Assembly: GCA_037893245.1 (NCBI GenBank)
Contig: JBAIAA010000252.1
Coordinates: forward strand, 154,501 to 218,500
Length of the DNA stretch: 64,000 nucleotides
Reading direction: 5' to 3'
Source of the DNA: Crossaster papposus
Taxonomy: Eukaryota; Echinodermata; Asteroidea; Velatida; Solasteridae
The notes under the pieces were generated by a model. It saw nothing but the letters and a program-made list of their open reading frames with translations. It had not been told where the DNA came from and ran no database searches. Made by a program: the position numbers and the translations under genes. Positions 37,901 through 59,759 of the stretch are shown in pieces. The number at the start of each line of letters is the position of its first letter. The stretch's first letter is position 1.

Positions 37901-40900
37901 TAAACAGAACTTGATCTTATCACTTTATTTAAACAATAATTTATTTTATTCCTTGTTTTTTCTGGTTTTTCTCTTTCTTCTTTTGTTCTTTCATCTTTTG
38001 TTCATTCCACAGATTCATGTCATTGTTGTTTCTTTTATATGTTAAAAAGAAAGTACATGTATGTTTGACAGTTGTTTTCTCTCATAGATGCAAGTCTTAT
38101 ATTTTAAGTGTGGGTCAGTAAATGTTAATTATGAGAAGGGCATGGTACCCAGAAAGAATTAGTTTAGAGAACTCGGATCCAAAGGTTTTTAAAAATCTCT
38201 AGGAAATTAAAAAAAGAAATCTGCATTAAAAAATAAATGTTAATGGTCAAAATTAATATTTAATTAAAGAAAACTTTACAGAAACTTTCTATCTCCGCTT
38301 TTGACGGCAGCTATGGGAATAAATCTTGATTAGCAAAAACAAAAAACCACTGTTTACTGGTGTCATAAAAGGTGGAGCCGTGTTTCATCCCAAATCTGAA
38401 ACAATTCCGTCATAAATTTCTGTGGTAAAATCTGAATCAATTATATTCTAAATTCCTATGGTGTCAGCAAAGCCTACATTCAGTTTTCAAGCTTTGACAA
38501 TATCGGTTCCTCTCTTGTTTGTTTTCTTCGCAGCCTGAGAACGATAAATCCTGCACACAGTTGTGGTGCATAGATCCATGGGACCCTCAGTACTGCCGCA
38601 CCAAGAAAGGCCCACCATTGGACGGCTCAGAATGTGGACATGACAAAGTAGGTCCAATCATATGGATTTGCCTTTCATACATTGGCGACAAACATTAAAG
38701 GGCTAGCTCTTGTTTCAGAATGGCGTTAATACAAGTGTCATACCAGGCCCAAACCATGGAGTTAGATTAAGTGTCATCCAAATAGATTTTTCTTTTACCT
38801 AATCAAATCTTTTGAATTATGGTTTGAATGAATGCGACAATCAGGCTCACAAAATTTCCCCCCGTCTGTCCATTTTATTTTTCCAGAATGACTCACATTT
38901 GTCTATAAACTATGTAAGAGGTGTAGTAATACCTTACAGGGCTACCGCTTGAAATAAGGGGCTGCGGCTATTTTCTGTAGACTCGTGTGTAGTTTTAAGC
39001 CATAACCAATGAATTCCATCATTTCTACAGTGGTGTCTTCAAGGCTCTTGCGTCTACAAGGATGCTGGAAGACAGAATGGAGAATGGAGTAAGTTCTCAC
39101 CGTGGAGCGAATGTACGTACCCGTGTGGCGTCGGGGTCCAAGTCAGAAAACGAGAGTGCAACAATCCACGGTAAGTTGGCCAGATTGCTTCATTTCTGTC
39201 ATTTCTTTCTTTGTTAAGGCTGGTATACATACTTCAAACGAAAGAGATTGTGGTACAAATTTGACGTCACAAAGCATTCACTGTGAAAACTCGCCAGAAA
39301 TAAAATGTAATAAAATGTGTTCAACACGACAACTCCGCGTGACATCATAAATTCACGTTCACATTTGCTTTCGTGCCGTTTATAAACCAGACGTTGGATG
39401 ATAAATCGCCGATATTTGGTTCTGCAGATTTTTTATTGTTTTTCTTTTTGTTCTTGTTCAATTTGTAGGCCATCTAACGGAGGCAAGGATTGTAAGGGGG
39501 AATCCTATGAGTACAATCTCTGCAACAAAAAGGTAGCAACAGACAGGTGGTTCACCTTAACAAAATATAAATTTTCTCAAATATTGCTGGGGTTTTTTTA
39601 GTAAAAAAAGAGTTATTCACTTTTGAATAAAAACATCATCAAACAAACAATTCCACAACGTTTTGAATTATTTCTTTCCAAATTTTGAATTATTGGCTGT
39701 CAAACAATAATTCAGTTCTCACAGTGTGGGTTTTATTGTGCATAAGAAAAACGAAATCTCTTTTTAGAGACGTACAGACGTAAACACAACCAAATATTAA
39801 TTCCATTAAAACAAATTGAAAATGTTTTTTGAGAAAACAAATTATCTAGTTAAAGAGCAAAGAGTATGCAACTTTAATGTGAACATTAGAATATGTATTT
39901 GCATATTTATTTGCATATTTATTTGCATATTTATTTGCATATTTATTTAGACAGTTGACATTAATCTATATTCATATATTCAAATTAGCGCTGTGTTGGC
40001 GAATGGGAAGACAGAAGGGCCAAGCAGTGTGAGGACAATCTGGCGAGTTTTCAACTTGGAGGGAGACAACACAAGTGGTTGCCGCATGAAAACAGAAATA
40101 GTAAGATCTGTTAATATTTACAAATGCACCCCTCTCAGAGACGAGAGTGGTATTGAACATTTGCATCATGTGTTGTAGGAATAAGACACAAAGTGAAAAT
40201 ATGTGTGAATTATTAATTACGGCACAATGTATAAAGTGGATTATTTCAGATTATGACGATTTCACAAATGTTTCTTACCCCACAAGTCAATGACTCGTAC
40301 AACATCTTCTTGTGTCTTAAGTTGTGGCGTAGCAACTTGAAAATAACTCCAAAAAGGATCCCTATGTCAAAACTTATTTGAATAGCTTACAAATTAAATG
40401 GGGACTGAAGGAATTGTAAAGGGATCAACTGCATCCACTCAAACACTAACGTCATTCTGTTTTCCTTCACTCAGAATCACTGCAATGTAGGCTGACCTGT
40501 ATCTCCAAGATCACCGATGAAGTGGTTGTGACTGATTATAACGTGACGGATGGTACACCGTGCTCTTACGATGATCACTACAGTATATGCATACAGGGCG
40601 ATTGTTTGGTGTGTATAGTGTTTACGGCCCCTGTCTGCTGTGATGACATTGTCTGTTAAAAACCAAAATATATCCTCCAGATCAGTGCAATTTGTGAACT
40701 CATCAGGAGACCCTAACAAGGCCGTGGATTATTTGACAAAACTGGGTTGCCTTATCTTAATCTTATGAATTAAAGTCCAATGCTCTAAGATGGATCTTGC
40801 ATGTTAGAAATCCATACAAAGTTCAGCATTTTTTAATGAAACATTTTAAGAAAACAAATTATTAAGTTTAGATAGAATTTTTTATACAAGAGGCATGGAA

Positions 40901-43900
40901 CAACACCTCCCCTTAAAAAAACCTTCTTTACTGAGGCTTGTATGCGACTTTTATTGAGAAAAAAAGTTGTATTTGTGTACATCATATTGACATTATGGAG
41001 TAAAGTTTTGTTTTGTTGATTGTTTTTTGTCAAATTCTTAGAAACTCGGCTGTGACAATCAAATTGACTCCACCAAAGTTGAGGACAAATGTGGAGTGTG
41101 CGAGGGTGACAATGAGCAATGTACCTTCATCCAAAGAAACTTTATCCAAGCTCCAAAGAAAAGTAAGAGAGACACGTCAATCCATAAATCATTATTTCTG
41201 TGATATTGATTTCATTTGTGTGTTTTATTGCCTCATTGTGTTCTCATTTTCCTGTTTTCTTTTTTGTTATTTTCAGAATATCAAGTTGCACACACCTTAC
41301 CTGCTTTTGCCCGCTACATTGACGTCCGAGAAAATACACAAACGGGGAGTTTTATTGGTGAGTATAGCTTTAAAGGTAGGATACACCATTGGTAATATCT
41401 TGAATTATCAGGAATGGGTAGATTTGGGAGTTGTATTTTTTAATCAATATCGTTTAACTGACCTGTCCAAAGTTTTACAATCATGGATGATGAGAAGAAA
41501 GCAAAAAAACAGCGTTCGTTTTCAACCAGTGTCGGGTAGTTTTTGTTGTTCTTGTTTTTTTTCGCCCCCAAAAAATTTAATTGTTTGAAACAATTACAGG
41601 ATATCTAGTGCAATAATTTTGCTGAATGCCTAGAATTATTAATTACTTTAAAATAAGTAAGATATTTCTTAATAATTCGGTAGTAAATTTGTTCAATATC
41701 TGCAATTTGTGTATCCTCCCTTTAAGTAGCTTTTATGTAGTTATGTGGTAAGCACATCCCGACATTGACACTAAATATAATATCTTTGGTTGAATTGTTC
41801 TTGTTAGCTTTGCGTCGTCCAGCGGAGAAGATATACATCCTCAACTCTGGAGGCACCCAGTCTGGGCCACACACCTTCATCGGGGGCGGAGCTCGCTTTG
41901 TGTACTCCCCCAACACTGAACGTCTGTTTTCCGTGGGTCCCCTACATGAAGACCTCGATTTACTGGTAATTTTTGGGAATATATTTTGCAGTGTAATCTG
42001 CACCCGATTTCACGAAGCACTGTGCGTCAAAACTTGCGATGCGTCGTACAATCCATTTTACAAAACTGTCCCTAAACAAATGCCAATTCCACAATTGTTT
42101 AGGTTTTCTGGGCGAAGAACAGCAAGCCCATCAACATTACGTACAGCTACTACCTCAACGATCAACTCACGGGCCAACCCGCACCCACGACTGGCACCCC
42201 GACACAGACTGATGTCCCGCTGGTTCCCAAGGAACCTGATGAGACTGAGGAGCCTGGGGAGCCTGAAGGGTCAGTAGGACCGCCTGATCCTACAGAGGGC
42301 CAGGACTTGCCGGAGTACGTGTGGCTCGATGAAGGCTGGACAGACTGCACTAAGACTTGCGGTGGTGGTGAGTGAGACACCTGCAGCCAATATCACCAAG
42401 ATCAATCTCAGGAAGAGTAACTCATCCTAACTTGCAATAGATCTAATAATGCAAGTTGGGACGAGTTGCTCTTCCTAAGATTGATCCTAGTGTTTCATGA
42501 AATCGGCTAAAGCCCCACAACCTTAAGCTGAATAATAAGTTAACTAATTTAAGATGTTGGGACTTGACACAATGCACGTCTGTTCAGCTAGTGTGTGACA
42601 TTTACGTATTTAAAATTTTAAATAAGCATTTTTATTAAACCAAAATAAATAAATGTTGATTTCTTAGAATATACAGTATTCACAAAGCTAAAACAGGTTA
42701 GTTCAAAAATGCCCGTCGTTAGATTTTAAGCACTTTTGCCATTGTATATTTTTATTCCCTAATATTAATACTTGATCACTCGTTTGCTTCCTAGGGTTTT
42801 CCTTCCATCAGTTCAGATGCTACCAAACCAGTGACAACCTCAAAGTGAAGAAGACATTCTGTGGTCATGGTGATTACAATCCTAAGAACACCAAACAGCC
42901 GTGCAACGAGCAGTCCTGTGACAGCCTGTGAGATCTGCTTTCCACTTTGTCATTTAAAACTTTAAAAAATTGACATTAGTTTGATAAAGATCAGATATAT
43001 ATGTTGCATTCACACTGTTATGTGAAGTTACAATTATTGCTTAGGATACCTATGCTTTCAAGTATTCTTGCTTTTTCAATTTTTTTGAGGTTTTTTAACC
43101 TTGCTCCTACTTTTTTTTTTTTTTTTAGAATCCCTGAAATTCCTGAAAGAACCACAGCACCTCTGAGGACAACACCAGCAACAACAACACTAAGATCCAC
43201 GACCAAACTGTCCACAACAACACCCCTGATAACTACTCGGCCTCCCACGACAACGCGGCCTCCGAAGACAACACAGCCTCCAAAGACAACGCAGCCTCCA
43301 ACGACAACGCAGCCTCCGACGACAACGCAGGCTCCGACGACAACGCAGCCTCCGACGACATCGCAGGCTCCAACGACAACCCAAGCAAGGACGACCACAG
43401 TGCAACCAACAACGACAATGACAACCACAGCAACAATGACAACCACAATGCAACCCACGACCCAGGCACCGGAGCCTAGACCCAGACCCACCACAAAGAA
43501 ACCCAAAGGAGGTAAGAAGCGGCCCATCTTCAAATGGAAGGCCCAGGAGTGGCAGCCGTGCTCCTACGACTGCGGTACGCAGGGCACCCAGATCCGCATG
43601 GTCACTTGCTCCAAGAAGCTTGGCAAGAAGATATCCACTGCGCTAGAAATCAAATGTACTGAGGAGAAACCATCAGGAAGCCAGCCCTGCAATCGGGAAC
43701 CCTGTCCTGCTCACTGGAGTGTTGGGGACTGGTCTAGTGTAAGTCTTTGACCTTTTACAGACTTGCGTAAAGTCACACACACAAAATTAATATCGAGTTA
43801 GGACCAACTCGGGTAATCTTAAATAGATTTATCAGGCTCAGAAGTCATCATTCCCAACAAATGCAGCAGCCCATCTTTTGCATGCGTTTGTTTCCCAGTA

Positions 43901-44512
43901 CATGTACCAGCAAACTTGATTTAAATTTTCAGAATAGTTTAGTTTCGCCACGACCTTGAAAATATCTTTGTAACCGATGTAAATTACATTCATAGACCTT
44001 CATCTTGATTTGTTTGTTGTTTGGGCTCCAGTGCACAGTGACGTGTGGGGATGGTTACAAGAATCGAGAGGTGATGTGTGGGGCACCAAACAGTAGCCCT
44101 GGAGAGTTTGAATGTTTGGATGAAGAACCAGCCATAACTACCACCTGCAACTTGGGAGACTGCCCTGAAGGTAAGATCGTTGTTTTCTTAGCGGAATATG
44201 GTTAATTGTCGAACACCATTCTTTAGATTTTGAGAACTTTTGCTGATAAAATGATAAAAATACACAACTGACAAATGGTTAACTATAACTTTAACTTTCT
44301 CTTGCTCTATCGCAGAGACCGGCTGCGTCCCTATGCAAAGCATCATCTGCCAACAAGACCAGTATCGCTCCTACTGCATGATGCCTAGCTATGAGGTCGT
44401 CTGCTGCACCACCTGCGAGGAGCAAGAAAACCTGCTCAACGAAGAGACCAGCAAGAAAAAGAAGAAGAAGAAGAAGAAGAAGGGTCGCGGCCGGTCTGGC
44501 AGAGGCCAGTAA
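25997..44512 (+). CDS. ADAMTS2/3/14-like: ADAMTS metalloprotease of the ADAMTS2/3/14 (procollagen N-proteinase) group
   Basis: Secreted zinc protease; family members remove procollagen N-propeptides. Exons: 25997-26086, 28956-29004, 29184-29632, 30978-31131, 31533-31753, 31886-31969, 32216-32363, 32767-32872, 33251-33394, 33528-33660, 38534-38647, 39031-39170, 39469-39532, 39989-40100, 40475-40608, 41042-41162, 41277-41357, 41808-41965, 42103-42367, 42795-42927, 43129-43738, 44032-44170, 44316-44512. All introns are GT-AG and phases close to 1,281 codons. Signal peptide 1-25; prodomain ending at RERRR (278-282, furin-type); zinc site HEAGHVFGMEHD (429-440), intact, with Met-turn IMAP; disintegrin-like about 490-570; TSP1-1 about 582-636; Cys-rich ([14 protein letters not shown]) and spacer to about 890; TSP1-2 about 906-964; Thr/Pro mucin-like insert about 972-1085; TSP1-3 and TSP1-4 about 1100-1216; PLAC about 1222-1262; Lys/Arg-rich tail. 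Wording such as KKGPPLDG and WLPHE resembles vertebrate ADAMTS2. The mucin insert is unusual for that group. Confidence 0.93.
29875..30303. mobile_element. MITE-like inverted-repeat element in ADAMTS intron 3
   Basis: Left end (AGAGCGACCATAGACTG, TATAAGCCACTTTGG, GACTGCGCATGTGCAC) and right end (GTGCGCATGTGCAGTTGG, CCAAATTGGCTTATATG, CTATGAGAGCGAC) are imperfect inverted repeats of about 55 bp. ORFs inside are small and unrelated to any domain. Lies wholly in the intron. Confidence 0.6.
30839..30899 (+). repeat. Two poly-C runs (ADAMTS intron 3)
   Basis: Two C runs of about 22 and 26 bases are separated by ACCCCCGGGTGCAGTG and followed by GGGTGCGGTG, so the unit GGGTGCRGTG plus C-run is itself duplicated. 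Low complexity, possibly length-unstable. Lies about 80 bp before the exon 4 acceptor. Confidence 0.9.
31134..31375 (+). repeat. 15-bp minisatellite at the start of ADAMTS intron 4
   Basis: About sixteen tandem copies of a unit near CTCCAAGATTGCCCC, with variants CTCAAGGATCGCTCC in the middle and CTTCAAAGATTGCTC at the start. It begins a few bases after the exon 4 donor. Translations such as [10 protein letters not shown] are artefacts of the repeat. Confidence 0.9.
32600..32720 (+). repeat. Dispersed repeat fragment in ADAMTS intron 7
   Basis: Contains CCCATTTATACTCCCGTGTG followed by GAGGAAGCAAAG, a wording common in dispersed SINE-like repeats of marine invertebrates (from memory). Preceded by a duplicated TAATGCCTGTA. 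Truncated; noncoding. Confidence 0.4.
33870..34230 (+). repeat. Intronic repeat copy 1 (ADAMTS intron 10)
   Basis: Shares with 35,245-35,660 the blocks TTCCAGAACTTTAGGCT, AATGTGTGTGATATC, GCATGTGTTCTGTAGA, GATTCTCA, ACCAATAATCCTTGAACT, TTTGTTTATT and CTTAAATTACA in the same order and strand. The two copies are diverged, so this is an old duplication or two insertions of one family. Otherwise the 4.9-kb intron 33,661-38,533 shows no feature. Confidence 0.6.
35245..35660 (+). repeat. Intronic repeat copy 2 (ADAMTS intron 10)
   Basis: Counterpart of the copy at 33,870-34,230: TTCCAGGACTTTGGGCT, AATGTGTATGATATC, GCATGTGTTTTGTAGA, GATTCTCA, ACCAATAATCTTTGAACT, TTGTTTATTCTTAAAATTACA. Same orientation. 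Confidence 0.6.
39896..39949 (+). repeat. 12-bp tandem repeat of ATTTGCATATTT (ADAMTS intron 13)
   Basis: Just over four perfect copies of a 12-bp unit, each with the octamer word ATTTGCAT. Ends about 40 bp before the exon 14 acceptor. The octamer word recurs in the family A satellite 30 kb away, but the surrounding sequence differs. Confidence 0.9.
42370..42510. mobile_element. Foldback MITE in ADAMTS intron 19
   Basis: Arms of about 37 bp at 42,400-42,436 and 42,450-42,486 are inverted: GATCAATCTCAGGAAGAG, AACTCATCCTAACTTGCA against TGCAAGTTGGGACGAGTT, CTCTTCCTAAGATTGATC. They are separated by a 13-bp loop. The outer sequence ends in TTTCATGAAATCGG, and a related GATTTCACGAAGCACT word lies at 42,006. 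The element starts directly after the exon 19 donor. Confidence 0.7.
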
Positions 44513-44547
44513 ATAAGACGCAGTAAATAAGATTCAGTAAATAAGAC
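44503..44547 (+). repeat. 14-bp triplicate over the ADAMTS stop codon
   Basis: CAGTAAATAAGAYK is repeated three times at 14-bp spacing. The first copy supplies the final Gln codon and the TAA stop (44,510-44,512). The other copies lie in the 3' UTR. Confidence 0.8.
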
Positions 44548-46286
44548 GGTATTCTTTGGCCTGGCGGCTAGTATAGCGAAAGGCGACATTACGTCAGCCG
44601 GTGAAAACATCTTTTTGTTAACGTGTGTTTTCACTATTACCATTCAGCAGTCCAGACTCCAGAACCATTCAGTTTTATGAAAATTGGTTCTGGGAATGAG
44701 ATTGGGAGACTTTTAGTTCCTGGTTGCCCGCGCTCACCTATAGCCTGCCAATTAAGCCATAATTTTTTATTAAACTGTAATACTACATTTTCTGGGTAAA
44801 AACACAAAATAAAAATTCACATTTAGTAATTAAGTAATTTTCTTCATTGTAAAAAAATTTAAAAATCATAAAACTGTAAATATGAACTTCAACAAATAGT
44901 CTAAACTATATCGATAAGATTGGATTACTGTTTTTATGTAATTGGCACCACCATTTGTTGCTAAGAAAAATGGCGTATTTCACATTGTTACTCAGCTGAA
45001 AATATAGACCTTTATATTTTTGGTAAATGTTTAGCACCATTTTGTGCGGGTTACCACAAGCTCATACATTCATATTTTACAAAAAATTGGGCTTCCGAAA
45101 AAAAGGCATATTTTGGATATATTTTGTAGCATTTGTTGATTGTGTTTTTTCAACAATCTAATCTTTTTGTAATCATGAACAACTCTTCTAAGCCTATTTA
45201 CTTGCATTATACCCATATTTATAATATACCTCGATTATTTAAAAGGAATACAGTCTGTTTTCCAATTTATACTGGACGTGTCGTGTCGTTTCATAATCTT
45301 ACATTTTGATAATTGTCCACGTTTAATAATTGCTATGCAGTGCTGTAGCACTATTTAAAAGCATGATTTTGTTTTAATTTGAATAAAACAATACTTTTTC
45401 TTGGATCAGCAGATTTTCTCATTATTTTGTCTAAACACTTATGCCATTACAATTTCGAAAACACTGTACAAACTCTTGTAAAGAATACAAGCATTCCTGA
45501 TGATATTAAAAAGGGTTAATTTGACAACCCATTTTATATTGCATAATTTTAGAAACCTAATAAGTAACAATAGTGCTTGCTGGTTGTTTTGCGGTAAAAT
45601 TGGGCGTGATCCCTGCGGGCCACGCCCCTCAATTTATTTTTATTTTTTTAACAAAGTGCACACAAATTTAAGATGGCAATGCGCTTTAATTCGATTTGTG
45701 TGTATGTAACGTCAACTTGGATAGTTGTGATTAGCCTTTTATGTTTATTGTTATTTATTTATTCTAATAATATTGTTTGGGGATTTAGAGGTTTTTTGAA
45801 ACTGTTGCTTTTGTCTCGGCTTTGCCTCCGATTCAGACTTTTGAGAACATGCTGAGAGCAAATCAAATGAAAAGAATCCTAAGTTTTTGCTTGATATCAA
45901 AAGATTACATTTTTGTTTAACTTAACAGGCACAGTACCAGCATACAGATGGAGTTTTTAAAGTTAGGGGCCTAAAATTGAATAAACGAAGCCGGAATATA
46001 ATTAAAGCCGGCTTTTTATAATTGTTGTTACGCCCTCTGTTGACATTCCCGAACAAAAATCGAAACGAGGGCACGCGTTTGCGGCCTAGGTCTGGTACCT
46101 AGGCGCATCAAGCGATTAAGCAAGCAACAATAGAGCGTGAGACTGCAAGTCGCGCAGTAAGTACAATACTTACGAAACGTTACAGTTACACTACAGTGAG
46201 TTGAAGAACTGTTCCCGTTTTGGCAGTTTTTGATTACGAAGCACCGTTTTTACAAATTGTTCTTACAATTTATTGAAGAAGAAACA
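44513..46286 (+). other. Intergenic: ADAMTS 3' UTR to DDX46 promoter
   Basis: AATAAA-type words on the plus strand at about 44,808 and 45,382 are candidate ADAMTS polyadenylation signals. An inverted pair GGGCGTG/CACGCCC lies at 45,601-45,628, and a second, AAGCCGG...CCGGCTT, at 45,989-46,014. The G+C-richer part 46,020-46,286 just before the DDX46 ATG is the likely DDX46 promoter and 5' UTR. No TATA box was recognised there. No other gene seen. Confidence 0.4.
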
Positions 46287-57853
<11,567 letters not shown>

Positions 57854-59759
57854 GGACTCCCCAGAACCAAAACACAAAGAACAGTGGGCCAGACCCATCA
57901 AGTATTTCATTTTGAATTTCATTTGTACAAAAGTTTTGAATTTGGGTCATTTACATGTGTAACACTTTGGTTTACATTTCTACAACTATCCGGACTTCAG
58001 TCAACTTGTATCCTTGAACCAATTAACTAGGGTGCTGTTAAGCCTTGAAGATTAGTCTGAAGAAATTTGGCTTAATCTTGCAATTGTACTTGCCTCGATG
58101 GAAGCCACTGAAGCCATTTCTGGTCTTAGCCTCTTAATTTAGATGTAGTCTTGTATTCCGCATGCTTGGCCCTGAAAAAATGTTCGCTCAGCAAAATGGA
58201 TGGAAGAATAAGATGAAATTATGTGATGCTCACGGCTTGAGAACTTTAGTCAGCATTTCTTTGCTTTTAGTTACCGTGTGAAATGATCTCTGATCGTATT
58301 GTCCAGTGGTCCAATGCTAGTTTGTTTAAGTTTTCCAATTAATGTAATGCCATTTTACTGAATTTGTTACATATTTCATGGGTAAAGTAATAGATTGTAT
58401 ATGAATTGTGTGCGAATGATTCCCCACTTCGTGGTGTGACCAATGCGACAATCTATACTTGTAAAGTCTGTGTTTTTTTGGTTTTTTTTAATAACAAGAC
58501 CATTTTCAGAAATTGCATTAGTCTGAAAAAGAAAGGAGGTTTTTTATCCAAAAAAATTGACTAGTGCAAGCCCATTAGCTTAAAAGGCTTCAAAATACTT
58601 TCAAAAAGTGATTTGATAAATAATCTGAAATAAACGCACCTTCAGGAAACTTAAATTCCTGAAACAGTTTTCTCAACTTGTTTCATATTCAAAAATTAAT
58701 TTTAAGAAGTTGGTCAGTTATCACATACAGAGGACAAAATCACCCTAAAAGCACTATGTGTATCACCAAAATACATAACTGATTTATTTTCTTAAAATAC
58801 GCTTTTGGAACTAGACACTTTTGAAAACTCGTCTCCTAAAATACATATACTTATGACAAAATAGATTGGTTGTTAAGCATCATGAAAGTTTAAAGGTAGA
58901 AAGTGTAAATTTCAATACAATACAGGTTCAATGTACCTCAAGATTGAATGAGATATGCATAGCTGATTTTGTTATCTTAAAATAGATCTTATGTTGGTTA
59001 GTGTGACATATGTACCTTTACCATATAAACATTTTGATAGTAAATGACAACAAAAAATTAACATTTTAATCTATCATTTTTTTCAACAAAATGAATTTAC
59101 ATTGCTTGCCCAAACTTAGAACTGTTATGAATAAATGGAAAAGCATACTTTTTAATGTTCAGTTTCAACTTAGATAAAATCAATTTATCACAACAATATT
59201 AATTGTACTAGAATAAAATTTGAAACCAATTCTTGAAATCTCTAAATAAAATCAACAGGAAACTGTAAAATTAACTGTTTTCAAGGAAACCAATAATTGT
59301 AAATATATTTTAATATTTGCACAAAGCAAACATATTTGCATAAAGAAATTTTAACACAAAACATGGAATAATTAAGTTGAAGCCTCTATTTGTAGAGTGT
59401 CACATTGTACCTGTTGGAACTTGAATGCGCATCCACTCAGACTTTGTTCTTGACAGTATCACAGTGGCTATAACAGTGAATTAACATGAGTCTCTGTTGC
59501 TTTAACGTGTGTGTACACTTCTAGAAGCAAATGAAGAGTTCAGCCGCTTCTTCCATGAAAAATGATTTTAACAATATCAAGTGAAAGCTCTCAGATAATC
59601 AAATATTTGTTTGGCTGGCATTTAGCAGCTTTTGCACCTGAACTCTTAAAATATACATTGCTTTTTTAACACGCGTAAGGCCTCATTTTGAAAACCACTG
59701 TGTGTTTTTTTTTGGAGGGAGGGGTTGATATAAAGAATGGGAGGATTGAACTGATTTAT
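57854..59759. other. Convergent 3' UTR/intergenic space between DDX46 and the forkhead gene
   Basis: A plus-strand AATAAA at about 58,629-58,634 and another near 59,128 could end DDX46 transcripts. For the minus-strand gene only weak TTTATT-type candidates (for example near 58,783) are seen. The two 3' ends could overlap. A+T-rich, no ORF or repeat array recognised. Confidence 0.4.

Noticed and set aside
43018-43533. Valine/glycine-rich minus-strand ORF
   Set aside because: Antisense shadow of the threonine-rich ADAMTS exon 21.
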